Counted from the stretch's first letter, positions 9,310 through 18,590 are shown. The stretch is DNA of 64,000 nt from Uliginosibacterium sp. 31-16 (GCF_030730865.1 NZ_JAVALZ010000003.1:558001-622000), one strand, 5' to 3'. Numbers and translations: made by a program. The notes: generated by a model not told the origin, from the letters alone.

Positions 9310-9338
9310 AGATGGAGGCCGGCGGGTGGCGATTCAAG
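9310..9338 (-). promoter_or_regulatory. Sigma-32 (RpoH)-type promoter of hsp20
   Basis: On the minus strand CTTGAA (9333-9338), a 15-base spacer and CTCCATCT (9310-9317) match the heat-shock consensus CTTGAA / CCCCATNT with one mismatch in the -10 and a spacer close to the usual range. It is about 50 bases upstream of the hsp20 ATG. Confidence 0.65.
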
Positions 9339-9543
9339 GGTGAAAGGGGCTTGCAGGCAGGCCCGATGCCTGTCTGGAGAGCCTCTTCTGGCCTGGTTCT
9401 TCAGGCTATATGCTCGCACAGCAAGGCGGGGCGATGACGTACGGGGATGCGTGCTGGAGAGGCCCGCCAGAAGCGCCTCTCGGGGAAGGGTACGAACGGA
9501 GTCGCGCGCCGGTCCGCCACAAGGGCGTGTCTGTATTCTGGCG

Positions 9544-10002
9544 CTAAAGAGGCCTGAAGGACGTGCGGCGCGGCAGCATCAGGATGGCATCCTGATTGCT
9601 CCACGAGAAGCATTTGCGTGCAGCATCCTGCCAGCTCAGCCAGCACTGGGCGCGGTGCTCGTTCGGGGCCAGGCGTACTTCAACGGGTTCGGGCAGGCAC
9701 AGGCTGAAGACGTGCTCGGTATTGTGCGTAACGCCCGGCGCATAGCGCTGGCGCCATTGTTCGAGAATCTCGAAACGATTGCTGATGTGCCAGTCCTCAA
9801 ATGCGCTGGCCGGCGCGCAGAGCCCGGTTTCTTCCTCGACTTCGCGGCGGGCTGTTTCACGCAGAGGCTCATCGCCTTCGCGGCTGCCCGTAACCGATTG
9901 CCAGTAGCCGGGGTGGGCTGCGCGCTCGATCAGCAGAACCTGGCGCGCCGGGGTGTGGATCAGAACCAGAACCGAAACGGGTTGCTTGAAGCTGGGGCTC
10001 AA
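9544..10002 (-). CDS. nudB: Dihydroneopterin triphosphate pyrophosphatase (Nudix)
   Basis: 152 residues, same length as E. coli NudB (about 150). It removes pyrophosphate from dihydroneopterin triphosphate in folate synthesis. The N-terminus KQPVSVLVLIHT, then QVLLIERAAHPGYWQSVTGS, match NudB closely, and the Nudix box is GSREGDEPLRETARREVEEETG. I chose TTG 10002: GGAG lies 7 bases upstream and the codon overlaps the barstar stop (TTGA). This places nudB as third gene of an overlapping operon with the ribonuclease and its inhibitor. In related genomes nudB tends to sit beside aspS; here several genes separate them. Confidence 0.85.
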   Translation of the reverse strand: MSPSFKQPVSVLVLIHTPARQVLLIERAAHPGYWQSVTGSREGDEPLRETARREVEEETGLCAPASAFEDWHISNRFEILEQWRQRYAPGVTHNTEHVFSLCLPEPVEVRLAPNEHRAQCWLSWQDAARKCFSWSNQDAILMLPRRTSFRPL

Positions 10003-10454
10003 GTGCGGACTCCGAGTTGCGGCAGTTCCGGATGCTGCCCGACGAGCAGGCTCCAGAAAGGCATTTTCTGGGCTTGCCAAGCCATGACCGTGTCTTTGAG
10101 AACATCAAGCAGTGCCTCAAAGCAGGCCGGGTCGGCGGCCTGCAGAATCTCGGCGCGTTGCAGGATCAGCAGATAACCGTCGGCCTCATTCCAGGACATG
10201 TCAGCCAGACTGTCCGCCAATGCGTCCCAGTTGGCGCCGTACCAGTCCGGAAAATGCAGGCCTTTGGCAAGGGTGCGGTGCAGGCTTTCGGCATCGTGGG
10301 CGTGGGCCAGATCGATGCGGTAAACATTGAATCCTGCTGCAGGGCCCGCCTGGAAAAGGGCACTGGCGGTCTCATCGGCGGCCTGATATACGCCGGCGCA
10401 TTCGCGTTTGCGGAGCAGTTGCGCGGCGTCCGGGAGCTGTGCGGTGATCTTCAT
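9999..10454 (-). CDS. Barstar-family ribonuclease inhibitor
   Basis: 151 residues, cytoplasmic. The C-terminal part (about 45-140) is a barstar domain with the typical LHFPDWYGANWDALADSLAD block, in which the Tyr-Gly-x-Asn-Trp-Asp-Ala run and acidic residues bind the barnase active site. The first 40 residues are an extension not expected in plain barstar. Its ATG overlaps the stop of the ribonuclease gene (ATGA) and its stop overlaps the nudB start, so expression is tied to its toxin. Role as immunity protein is from family knowledge. Confidence 0.88.
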   Translation of the reverse strand: MKITAQLPDAAQLLRKRECAGVYQAADETASALFQAGPAAGFNVYRIDLAHAHDAESLHRTLAKGLHFPDWYGANWDALADSLADMSWNEADGYLLILQRAEILQAADPACFEALLDVLKDTVMAWQAQKMPFWSLLVGQHPELPQLGVRT

Positions 10455-10840
10455 GGCTGGATCCGCTGGAAGCTTCGATAGTGGTTGGCGGTGTAATAGT
10501 ATTCGTGCGCTTCGCCAGCAATGATGCGACGCGCCCCTCTGTCCTGAGCGCCTGGCGTGGGGACGGTGTACTCGCGGTAGTAGCCGCGGGCCTGCCGTGG
10601 CAGGCGACGCTCACGGTTCTGGAACACGACGCCATCGCGCTGATAGGGGAAGGGGCCGCCGCGCTGGATCAGGGCGAGCGTGGCCCGTGCTTCGGGCGGC
10701 AGACTGTGCAGCGAGACGGATGGAAGTTCATCCTGACTGGACCAGAAGCTGCGTGCCTCGGCCATTGCACTGCCTGATGTCAGCAGGGCAACAAGCAGCC
10801 AGACCAGGAATGTGCGCAGGAACGTTTGCGGATGAGGCAT
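10451..10840 (-). CDS. Secreted barnase-type (N1/T1) ribonuclease
   Basis: 129 residues. Residues 1-28 are a signal peptide (RTFLVWLLVALLTSGSAMA), so the enzyme is exported. The mature part keeps the expected catalytic layout: Glu in YYREYTV, Arg in RGARRII and His in NHYRSFQ, with FPYQRDGVVFQNRER as the substrate-binding region. It cleaves RNA after guanosine in related enzymes. The barstar-like inhibitor follows with a 4-base overlap. It may serve nutrient or phosphate scavenging, or antagonism; the sequence does not decide. Confidence 0.88.
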   Translation of the reverse strand: MPHPQTFLRTFLVWLLVALLTSGSAMAEARSFWSSQDELPSVSLHSLPPEARATLALIQRGGPFPYQRDGVVFQNRERRLPRQARGYYREYTVPTPGAQDRGARRIIAGEAHEYYYTANHYRSFQRIQP

Positions 10841-10918
10841 GACGGATCGTGCCCTGACAGGGAAAACCCGAGTGTAGCAGCGCGACCTGACTATTTGACA
10901 GGTCCCCGGGAGGGAACC

Positions 10919-12550
10919 TCAGCGCACCTGCTCGGGCTTGATGCCGTTCTTTTTGAGCAGCGCGTGGAAGTAATTGATCAGCGCTGCCAGTCGTTGATTG
11001 CCCGGATCCTGCTTGCGCACACGCTCGATGAAATCCTTGGCGTTGCTGGCGAAGTGATCATTCCAGCCAATGTTCTCGATATGCTTGAGCAGCGCCAGCG
11101 AGGCATTGAACAGCACATTGGTGTTGCCCGGCAATTTGTCGACAGCCTGCAGCATCTGACGCACGGCGCCATCGTAGTCTCCGCTCTGGGCAAGCTGGGC
11201 ACCTTCGGCCATGATGTTGCGTACTTCGGTACGTGCGCGTTCGGCCAGTTGTGCTCCCAGTTCAGGGCGGCCCAGATCGACGAGCATTTCCTTGATGGCT
11301 TCCACCGCCTCGTCGTCGGCGGCGTGGCGCATCACGTCCATGATGACAACGGCCGCCTTGTCGTCCTGCTGATTCTCCAGGCAGATGCGGGCCAGATCCT
11401 TCTTCAAACTGACGGTGGCCCCAAGCCGTGGATCATTGAAGCGGATGGCTTCATCGAGTGCGGCATTGGCCTTGTCCGTGTCGCCGGCGTGGGTGGCGAC
11501 CATCGCGGTACTCAAGGCTTTGCACAGAGCGGTCTTGGGCAAGCCGTCCATGCTGCGCTCCAGATCACGCAGGGTATTGGCAGCACCTGTCGCATCGCCC
11601 GAGCCAAGTTGTGCCTTGACCAGTGAGACATGATCTTCCGGATCACGGAAATCCGAGTACTTACCTTTGTTGACCACGGTGGTCATCATTTTTGTGGCGG
11701 TTTCCATGTCGCCGCATTCTGCTGATACCTCACCAAGCTTGCGCAGGCGGCGCACCGTGTGTGGCGAAACCTTGACGGCTTCCTCCAGGGTTTCCTTGGC
11801 TTCATGGATGCGTCCCGATGCCTCGCGAGTCTTGGCCAGCCAGTCGTAGGCGTCCAGATACATGGCATTCTCATCCAGCAGGCTTTGCAGCTGTTCTTCT
11901 GCTTCGCCAAAGCGTTTCTGCATGTAGAAGGTTTTGGCCAAACCCAGCTTGGCCCAAGGGACAACTCTGGATTCAATGACCTGCCGATACGCCTCCTGCG
12001 CCTCATTGGCTTGTCCGGCAATCAGGTGCAGTTCGGCCCGCAGGCGCATGAAATCAATTACATACTGGGGGTTATCGGTTTCACCCTGCCGACAGGCGGA
12101 GATCGCTTCCAGCGTATTGCCCGCTTCGATCAGCTTGTAAATGGGCATGAACAGATCGCGTTTTTCCAGCGCGCGCGACAGGCGACTGAGTAGCTTGTCA
12201 GATGAAAATGGCTTGAGAATGTAGTCGTTTGGCGCCAGTTCGGCGGCGCTGATGACCTTCTCGTGCTGGCTTTCGCCGGTGATCATCAGAAACAGGGTGG
12301 CCAGCGGGATGAGATGGTGGCTGCGCAGGTCTTCGAGCAGGTGCTGACCGTCCTGGCCTTCGCCCAGGTGGTATTCGCACAGGATGATGTCGAAATTCTG
12401 GTCGCGCAGCTTGCGCACGGCGACACCCGCCGAGACTGCCAGCGCTATCTTGGTTATGCCACACAGGCTGAGCATGTTGCGCAACTGGGTGCGCATGCCA
12501 CCGTTGGACTCGACGATCAGTACCGAGATTTCTTCAATATTCTGGGGCAT
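10919..12550 (-). CDS. TPR-repeat response regulator with altered receiver
   Basis: 543 residues, cytoplasmic. Residues about 8-125 form a receiver-like domain, but the acidic pocket is VESN instead of DD, and the phospho-acceptor position reads ILCEYHLGEG, with Glu 59 where Asp is expected; the late Lys is kept (YILKPF). Residues about 150-530 contain tandem TPR-like helix pairs (for example KLGLAKTFYMQKRFGEAEEQL). Such proteins act as scaffolds in signalling. The receiver may be locked in a phosphorylation-mimicking state. No kinase gene is adjacent. Confidence 0.85.
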   Translation of the reverse strand: MPQNIEEISVLIVESNGGMRTQLRNMLSLCGITKIALAVSAGVAVRKLRDQNFDIILCEYHLGEGQDGQHLLEDLRSHHLIPLATLFLMITGESQHEKVISAAELAPNDYILKPFSSDKLLSRLSRALEKRDLFMPIYKLIEAGNTLEAISACRQGETDNPQYVIDFMRLRAELHLIAGQANEAQEAYRQVIESRVVPWAKLGLAKTFYMQKRFGEAEEQLQSLLDENAMYLDAYDWLAKTREASGRIHEAKETLEEAVKVSPHTVRRLRKLGEVSAECGDMETATKMMTTVVNKGKYSDFRDPEDHVSLVKAQLGSGDATGAANTLRDLERSMDGLPKTALCKALSTAMVATHAGDTDKANAALDEAIRFNDPRLGATVSLKKDLARICLENQQDDKAAVVIMDVMRHAADDEAVEAIKEMLVDLGRPELGAQLAERARTEVRNIMAEGAQLAQSGDYDGAVRQMLQAVDKLPGNTNVLFNASLALLKHIENIGWNDHFASNAKDFIERVRKQDPGNQRLAALINYFHALLKKNGIKPEQVR

Positions 12551-12622
12551 GGATCCGCCGTCGCCTGCAGACGCTGAAATGCGCCTGATCTGGCTGTGGC
12601 TACGGCAGGGCGCCAGCTTTCT

Positions 12623-14761
12623 TTAGGGCGCTGTGCTTTCGGACGGTTCTGCAGGCTGAAGGACTGCGAGGGCAAACGCAATTTGCCGGGCGCGTTCATG
12701 CAGCGCATCGTAGCGCCCGGACGCGCCGCCATGCCCGGCCGCCATGCTGGTGAGGAAGAGCAACGGATTGCTGTCGGTCTTCAGGGTACGCAGCTTGGCG
12801 ACGTATTTGGCCGGTTCCCAGATCATCACCTGGTTGTCGTGCAGCCCGGCCTCGACCAGCATCGGCGGGTAGTTGCGAGCGGCCAGATTGTCGTAGGGCG
12901 AATAGCTGAGCATGCGTTTGTAAGCCGCTTTGCTGGCCGGATTGCCCCATTCTTCGTATTCCCCCACGGTGAGTGGCAGGCTGGGGTCGAGCATGGTGGT
13001 GAGCACATCCACGAAAGGTACTTCGAGGATGGCCGCACCAAACAGATCCGGTGCCAGATTCAGCACCGCGCCGATGAGCAGCCCGCCGGCGCTGCCGCCG
13101 TTGGCGAGAATCCGGCCTTGCGTGGTGAAGCCTTGCTGGATCAGGGTTTGCGCGCAGGCGATGTAATCCGTGAAGCTGTTGCGCTTATCTTCGAGTTTGC
13201 CGGCTTCATGCCAGGCTTGGCCCAGATCGCCGCCGCCGCGCACGTGGGCGATGGCGAAAACCCAGCCGCGATCGAGCAGCGACAGGCGGGTGGCTGAGAA
13301 CCACGGATCATTGACGATGCCGTAGGCGCCGTAGCCGTCCAGCCACAGCGGCGCCTGACCGTTGCGTGCCAGATCCTTGCGATAGACCAGCGAGACGGGG
13401 ATGGCCGTGCCGTCGGTAGCGCGGGCTTCGATGCGCTCCGAGGCGTAATGTGCCGGGTCGAAATTGCCCAGCACCGGCTGGCGCTTGAGCAGGGTGGCTT
13501 GGCGCGTCAGCGGATCGTAGTCGTAGATCGAGGGCGGGGTGGTCAGCGACTCGTAGGTGTAGCGCAGGATGGGTGCGTCCCATTCCGGCAGATCTTCCAT
13601 ATCCACCACGTAGGCCGGGTCGCTGAAGGCGATGTGGTGCGTCTCGCTGCTGGGCAGATGAGTGATGGCGAGTTGCGGCACGCCGCCCTTGCGTTCGCTG
13701 GCGATCAGCCAGTCGCGATAGAGGTCGACGCCTTCGAGGACCACGTCGGCGCGCTGCGGTAGGCGCTCGACCCAGTTGGCGGGCTGCCAGTCGGCCAGCG
13801 GCGCCTCGATCAGGCGGAAATTCGGGCCGACGTCATTCGTGCGGATATACAGCTTGTCGCTGTGGTGATCAATTTCGTACTCCACCCCGGCGCGGCGCTT
13901 CACGACGATGCGCCAGCGCCCGCGCGGCTGATCGGCGGGCAGAATGCGCGATTCGCTGGTGGTGTGGCTGGTCGAGGTGAGAATCAGCAGCCCGCGCGAA
14001 CGGGTGCGGGCGACGAACAAGTTGAAACGCTCGTCGCGCTCCTCGAAGAGCCGCGTCGGCTGGACTTCTTCAGGCCCCTGCCGCCACAATTGGCTTGCAC
14101 GCTTGGTTTGCGCATCCTCCGTGACGAAGAACAAGGTGGGGCGCGGGTCTTCGGGATGCAGACCTTCGTCTTCCGCCCAGGAGAGGCTGACGACACCTTT
14201 GTGTGCGAGCTTCAGATCCCGGCCGCGCTGCAGGTCGCGTACGCGCAGCCGGTAGCTGCGCTGGCCACGCGTGTCTTCCGTCCAGGCGAGGAAGCGGCCC
14301 GACGGGCTGATCTCGTAATCGCCGACCTCGTAGAACGCCTTGCCCGTCGCCTCGACGTTTTCGTCCAGCAGGATTTCCTCGGGAGATGCTTCCCAGCCCG
14401 TCGGCGTGATGCGTTTGCGTACATGCACGGCGTACTGCGCGCCCTGCACCGTGCGACTGTAGTACATCCATTCGCCGTATTTCACCGGCACCGACAGGTC
14501 CGCCTCCTGAATCCGCGCCAGCATCTCGGCGTAGAGTGCGTCCTGCAGCGGTTTAACCGGCGCCAGTGCGGCTTCGGCATAGGCGTTCTCGGCCTTCAGG
14601 TAGTCCAGCACTTCGGCGGACTTCACTTTGCACAGCCCGTGGAAAGGATCGATGCGCGTGTGGCCGTGGGCGACGAGTTTCTTCGGGCGTAGCGGGGCGG
14701 CAGGCGGCGTGGGCGAGAGATCGAGGTTCAACTGGGGCAGTTCCGAGGTTGAAAAGCACAA
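12623..14761 (-). CDS. ptrB: Oligopeptidase B (prolyl oligopeptidase family, S9A)
   Basis: 712 residues, close to the usual 680-710. It cleaves short peptides after Lys or Arg in the cytoplasm. The beta-propeller occupies about 80-420 and the hydrolase domain the rest: LWLDGYGAYG, the nucleophile NGGSAGGLL, the catalytic Asp in GLHDNQV and the His in AAGHGG. The longest reading starts at a TTG at 14761, but this codon lies inside a hairpin next to aspS and has no ribosome-binding site, so the true start may be a few codons downstream, before PLRPKKLVAHG. Confidence 0.9.
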   Translation of the reverse strand: MCFSTSELPQLNLDLSPTPPAAPLRPKKLVAHGHTRIDPFHGLCKVKSAEVLDYLKAENAYAEAALAPVKPLQDALYAEMLARIQEADLSVPVKYGEWMYYSRTVQGAQYAVHVRKRITPTGWEASPEEILLDENVEATGKAFYEVGDYEISPSGRFLAWTEDTRGQRSYRLRVRDLQRGRDLKLAHKGVVSLSWAEDEGLHPEDPRPTLFFVTEDAQTKRASQLWRQGPEEVQPTRLFEERDERFNLFVARTRSRGLLILTSTSHTTSESRILPADQPRGRWRIVVKRRAGVEYEIDHHSDKLYIRTNDVGPNFRLIEAPLADWQPANWVERLPQRADVVLEGVDLYRDWLIASERKGGVPQLAITHLPSSETHHIAFSDPAYVVDMEDLPEWDAPILRYTYESLTTPPSIYDYDPLTRQATLLKRQPVLGNFDPAHYASERIEARATDGTAIPVSLVYRKDLARNGQAPLWLDGYGAYGIVNDPWFSATRLSLLDRGWVFAIAHVRGGGDLGQAWHEAGKLEDKRNSFTDYIACAQTLIQQGFTTQGRILANGGSAGGLLIGAVLNLAPDLFGAAILEVPFVDVLTTMLDPSLPLTVGEYEEWGNPASKAAYKRMLSYSPYDNLAARNYPPMLVEAGLHDNQVMIWEPAKYVAKLRTLKTDSNPLLFLTSMAAGHGGASGRYDALHERARQIAFALAVLQPAEPSESTAP

Positions 14762-14791
14762 GGGCCGCCAAGGAAAATCCTCGCGGCCCTT
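14760..14791 (-). terminator. Hairpin after aspS, possible terminator
   Basis: AAGGGCCGC / GCGGCCCTT form a 9-bp stem with a 14-base loop, 24 bases past the aspS stop. The T-run is broken (TTGTGCTTTTC), so termination would be partial and read-through into ptrB is possible. Confidence 0.5.
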
Positions 14792-14814
14792 GCGTGGTCT
14801 AGCGTTGTGACAAC

Positions 14815-16608
14815 TTACGCAGTGCCATCAGCCTTCTGCACATTACGCAGGCGGATATGCAGCTCGCGCAGTTGCTTCTCGTCGACCGGGCTTGGGGCTT
14901 GGGTGAGCAGACACTGGGCGCGCTGGGTCTTCGGGAAGGCGATCACGTCGCGGATCGATTCGGCGCCGGTCATCATGGTCACGATGCGGTCCAGACCGAA
15001 GGCGAGGCCGCCGTGGGGCGGGGCGCCGTACTTGAGCGCGTCGAGCAGGAAGCCAAACTTGAGCTGGGCTTCTTCTTCGCCGATACCGAGGGCGGCGAAG
15101 ACCTTCTCCTGCACGTCGGCGCGGTGGATACGCACCGAGCCGCCGCCGAGTTCCCAGCCATTGAGCGCGAGGTCATAGGCCTTGGCCAGGCACTTGCCCG
15201 GATCGGTGGTGAGCAGCTCGAGGTGCTCATCCTTCGGCGAGGTGAATGGATGGTGGCAGGCGACCCAGCGCTTGGCTTCCTCGTCGTAGTCGAACATCGG
15301 GAAGTCGACCACCCAGGCCGGGGCCCACTTGCGACCATCGACGTGCCCCTTTTCGTGGCCGATCTTGGTACGCAGGGCGCCGAGGGCGTCGGTGACGATC
15401 TTGGTCTTGTCTGCGCCGAAGAAGATCAGGTCGCCGCTGGTGGCGCCGGTGCGCTCGATCACCGCGCGCAGCGAGGCTTCGGACAGGTTCTTGACGATCG
15501 GCGACTGCAGGCCGGTTTCGTTGATCTGGGTGACGTCATTGACCTTGATGTAGGCCAGACCCTTGGCACCGTAGATCTTCACGAACTCGGTGTAGCCGTC
15601 GATCTCGCCACGTGTCAGGGCTGCTCCACCCGGGATGCGTAGCGCGGTGACGCGGCAGGCCGGGTCGTTGGCGGCACCAGCGAAGACCTTGAAGGCCACA
15701 TCCTTCATCACGTCAGCCACGTCGACGAGTTCCAGCGTCACGCGCAGATCCGGCTTGTCCGAGCCGTAGCGGGCCATTGCCTCGGCGTAGGTGATGCGCG
15801 GGAACGGGTTCGGCAGTTCGACGTCGATGGCATCCTTGAACACGTAACGGATCAGGTTTTCCATGATCTCGGTGATCTCGGTCTCGTTCAGGAACGAGGT
15901 TTCCATATCGACCTGGGTGAATTCCGGCTGGCGGTCGGCACGCAGGTCTTCGTCGCGGAAGCACTTGGTGATCTGGTAGTAGCGGTCGTAGCCGGCCACC
16001 ATCAGCAGCTGCTTGAAGAGCTGCGGCGATTGGGGCAGGGCAAAGAACTGGCCGTCATGCACGCGGCTCGGCACGAGATAGTCGCGTGCACCTTCCGGGG
16101 TGCTCTTGGTGAGCATCGGTGTTTCGATGTCCACGAAGCCTGCGTCGTCCAGATAGCGGCGGAAAGCACGTGCAGTCTTGTAGCGCAGCATCATGTTGCG
16201 CTGCATGGCCGGGCGGCGCAGGTCGATCACACGGTGCGTCAGACGTACGTTTTCGGACAGGTTCTCGTCATCCAGCGGGAAGGGCGGGGTGACCGAGGTG
16301 TTCAGCACTTCGAGTTCATGTGCCAGCACTTCGACTTCGCCGGAGATCAGGTTGGCATTGGTCGTGCCCTCGGGGCGGCGGCGCACCTTGCCGGTCACGC
16401 GCAGGCAGAACTCGTTACGTACCTCTTCCGCAATCTTGAAGGTCTCGGCACGGTCCGGATCGCAGACGACCTGCACCAGCCCCTCGCGGTCGCGCAAGTC
16501 GATGAAGATCACACCGCCATGGTCGCGACGGCGATGAGCCCAACCGTAAAGGGTGACAGTCTGGTCGAGCAGGGCGGCGGAAACGAGGCCGCTATAAGTG
16601 GTACGCAT
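14815..16608 (-). CDS. aspS: Aspartyl-tRNA synthetase, bacterial type
   Basis: 597 residues, class II synthetase charging tRNA-Asp. It has the N-terminal OB-fold ([21 protein letters not shown]), motif 2 with [17 protein letters not shown], the bacterial GAD insertion in the middle (about 290-410) and motif 3 [13 protein letters not shown] 16608 has GGAGA six bases upstream; a TTG directly before it is a less likely start. Whether it also charges tRNA-Asn cannot be told from the sequence. It follows the DUF502 and FmdB genes on the same strand, a conserved order in this class. Confidence 0.97.
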   Translation of the reverse strand: MRTTYSGLVSAALLDQTVTLYGWAHRRRDHGGVIFIDLRDREGLVQVVCDPDRAETFKIAEEVRNEFCLRVTGKVRRRPEGTTNANLISGEVEVLAHELEVLNTSVTPPFPLDDENLSENVRLTHRVIDLRRPAMQRNMMLRYKTARAFRRYLDDAGFVDIETPMLTKSTPEGARDYLVPSRVHDGQFFALPQSPQLFKQLLMVAGYDRYYQITKCFRDEDLRADRQPEFTQVDMETSFLNETEITEIMENLIRYVFKDAIDVELPNPFPRITYAEAMARYGSDKPDLRVTLELVDVADVMKDVAFKVFAGAANDPACRVTALRIPGGAALTRGEIDGYTEFVKIYGAKGLAYIKVNDVTQINETGLQSPIVKNLSEASLRAVIERTGATSGDLIFFGADKTKIVTDALGALRTKIGHEKGHVDGRKWAPAWVVDFPMFDYDEEAKRWVACHHPFTSPKDEHLELLTTDPGKCLAKAYDLALNGWELGGGSVRIHRADVQEKVFAALGIGEEEAQLKFGFLLDALKYGAPPHGGLAFGLDRIVTMMTGAESIRDVIAFPKTQRAQCLLTQAPSPVDEKQLRELHIRLRNVQKADGTA

Positions 16609-16677
16609 CAATGATCTCCGTGATCCGGTGTTTTGTTTTGATCGTGCAAGGCTGGCAAAGCGGCTGTCAGCCCGAAT

Positions 16678-17277
16678 TCAGTGTCTGGCTGCTTCTGGGG
16701 CAACCGAGCCCATGGATATGATGAACTTCAGGGCGTCATCCACCGACATTTCCAGTTCCATCACGTCCTTTTTTGCCATCATCAGAAAAAAACCTGATGT
16801 CGGGTTTGGCGTTGTTGGCACATAAACGCTGATCGAGTCGGCAGGCAAATGCTGCGCCAGCTCACCTGAGGGCGTGCCTGTCTGAAAGGCGATTGTCCAG
16901 CTGCCTGCGTGTGGATACTGCACCAGAAGTGCTTTGCGGAAAGCCTGCCCACCCGGTCCGAGCAAAGTGTCTGAAACCTGCTTTACGCTGGAGTAGATCT
17001 GCCGGACTACGGGGATCCGGTTGAGCACACTCTCCCACATTTTCACAAGTCTCTGACCAAGCAGATTGGAGGCTACAACCCCCGTCCCGATGACTACCAA
17101 CAGGGTGATCAGGGTGCCCAACCCCCACAGTTTGAATCCGATCAGGTTGTTGGGCTGCCAGGCCTGTGGCAGGAGCAACAGGGATTGGTCGAGCGTACTG
17201 ACGATGGACTTGAGAACCCAGACTGTGATTACGAGAGGTATCCAGACCAACAGTCCGGTGATCAGATGTTTCTTCAT
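16678..17277 (-). CDS. DUF502 family membrane protein
   Basis: 199 residues with two N-terminal membrane helices (about 5-27 and 52-75) and a conserved soluble part: RIPVVRQIYSSVKQVSDTL, then SISVYVPTTPNPTSGFFLMM, both diagnostic for this family. Function is unknown; distant plant relatives are the COV proteins. It lies between FmdB and aspS with a 6-base gap to FmdB, so the three are probably cotranscribed. Confidence 0.9.
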   Translation of the reverse strand: MKKHLITGLLVWIPLVITVWVLKSIVSTLDQSLLLLPQAWQPNNLIGFKLWGLGTLITLLVVIGTGVVASNLLGQRLVKMWESVLNRIPVVRQIYSSVKQVSDTLLGPGGQAFRKALLVQYPHAGSWTIAFQTGTPSGELAQHLPADSISVYVPTTPNPTSGFFLMMAKKDVMELEMSVDDALKFIISMGSVAPEAARH

Positions 17278-17283
17278 GAGGGC

Positions 17284-17559
17284 TCAGTGGCAGGAGCAGC
17301 TGCCCGCGCAAGGGGGAGGAGGCGCGTCTGGAGCCGCCGGGCAGGAGGCTGTTGCCGAGTTTGACGAACTGGAAGAGCTGTTTTTGAAATCTGTTGCATA
17401 CCAGCCATTGCCTTTGAGCTGGAAACCCGCTGCACTCAGCTGTTTTGCGTAAGTGCTGCTGCCGCAGGCCGGGCAGTTGCTGATCGGTGCGTCGCTATGT
17501 TTCTGAAGGTGGTCTTTTTGATGACCGCAGTCACCACAACGATATTCGTAAATAGGCAT
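17284..17559 (-). CDS. FmdB-type zinc ribbon protein
   Basis: 91 residues. MPIYEYRCGDCGH…ISNCPACGS gives the two CxxC pairs of the FmdB/regulatory zinc ribbon at residues about 8-40. The rest is a low-complexity Ser-rich tail ending PPPPCAGSCSCH with further cysteines. Start ATG 17559 follows AGGGGA and matches the family start. Function is not known. Confidence 0.88.
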   Translation of the reverse strand: MPIYEYRCGDCGHQKDHLQKHSDAPISNCPACGSSTYAKQLSAAGFQLKGNGWYATDFKNSSSSSSNSATASCPAAPDAPPPPCAGSCSCH

Positions 17560-17678
17560 GTGCATCCCCTAAACCATGGATTCTAACGCATTGGCACGGC
17601 TGGAAAAACTGGCAAACAGCATTAACACCGGCCAAGGCGCGAAGAAAATGGGGATGAAGCTCCGTCTTTCAAGCCGGA

Positions 17679-18533
17679 TCAGAGCGGGAGGAATAGCTTG
17701 CTCAGGGTCTCACCGAAGAACAGCATCAATACCCCTGCCGCAGCAAGGTATGGACCAAAGGGGATTGGGGTTTCACGTCCGTGTTTGGCAAAAATCATCA
17801 GGCTAATGCCCACGCAGGCGCCGACAACGGATGAAAGGAGGATGATTCCGGGCAGTGCCTGCCAGCCCAGAAAAGCCCCAAGTGCTGCCAGAAGTTTGAA
17901 GTCCCCGTAGCCCATTCCTTCCTTGCCGGTTACCAGTTTGAAAAGCCAGTAAACGGACCAGAGAGAAAGATAACCAGCCATTGCGCCAATTACGGCAGCT
18001 TCAAGTGGAACGAAGATCTGATTGAGGTTAAGCAGCAAACCCAGCCACAGCAGCGGTAGCGTGATGTCATCAGGCAGCAGGAATGTGTCCAGATCGATGA
18101 ATGTCAGTGCCAACAGAGACCAGATCAGAAGCAGGCCCGCTGCTGTTTGCAAGGTCGGTCCGAACTTCCAGGCGACGGCGGCGGACAGGAGCGCCGTCAA
18201 TACCTCAATAACCGGATAGCGGATGCCGATGGGGGCTTTGCAGTGACTGCAGCGGCCACGAAGGACCAGATAGCTCAGCAGCGGTATGTTCTCGAGTGCA
18301 GTAATCAGATGCCCGCAATGCGGGCAGCGGGAGCGTGGCGTTGCCAGCGTGAGCTTTGGCGTGTCCGGCGCTGTTTCGCCACGGAATTCGGCGGCATCAG
18401 TCTGCCACTGCCGCTCCAGCATTTTGGGCATGCGATGGATGACGACGTTGAGAAAACTGCCGACGCACAAACCAAGGAGCAGGACTGTCGTGATCAGCAA
18501 TACGGGCTGCTCCAGATACAGGGATGGGGGCAT
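17679..18533 (-). CDS. pilD: Type IV prepilin peptidase / N-methyltransferase
   Basis: 284 residues, polytopic inner-membrane aspartate protease that trims the leader from prepilins and methylates the new N-terminus. The cytoplasmic zinc loop is CPHCGH…CSHCKA (about 70-100). The two catalytic Asp motifs are FIDLDTFLLPDDIT and GYGDFKLLA. GSFLNVVIHRMP near residue 25 is the family N-terminal signature. It is last in pilB-pilC-pilD and would process the pilins at 24-30 kb. The next genes usually found here (coaE, zapD) are absent; fmdB follows. Confidence 0.95.
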   Translation of the reverse strand: MPPSLYLEQPVLLITTVLLLGLCVGSFLNVVIHRMPKMLERQWQTDAAEFRGETAPDTPKLTLATPRSRCPHCGHLITALENIPLLSYLVLRGRCSHCKAPIGIRYPVIEVLTALLSAAVAWKFGPTLQTAAGLLLIWSLLALTFIDLDTFLLPDDITLPLLWLGLLLNLNQIFVPLEAAVIGAMAGYLSLWSVYWLFKLVTGKEGMGYGDFKLLAALGAFLGWQALPGIILLSSVVGACVGISLMIFAKHGRETPIPFGPYLAAAGVLMLFFGETLSKLFLPL

Positions 18534-18549
18534 GATTTCGGAATGAATA

Positions 18550-18573
18550 AAGGCGGCGCATGCGCGCCGCCTT
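18550..18573. terminator. Perfect hairpin between pilC and pilD
   Basis: AAGGCGGCGC-ATGC-GCGCCGCCTT, a 10-bp stem, lies 17 bases past the pilC stop and ahead of pilD. No T-run follows on the minus strand beyond TTATTC, so it may attenuate or protect the pilBC message rather than end it. Confidence 0.5.
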
Positions 18574-18590
18574 GTCTGGTTGAAAGGGGC

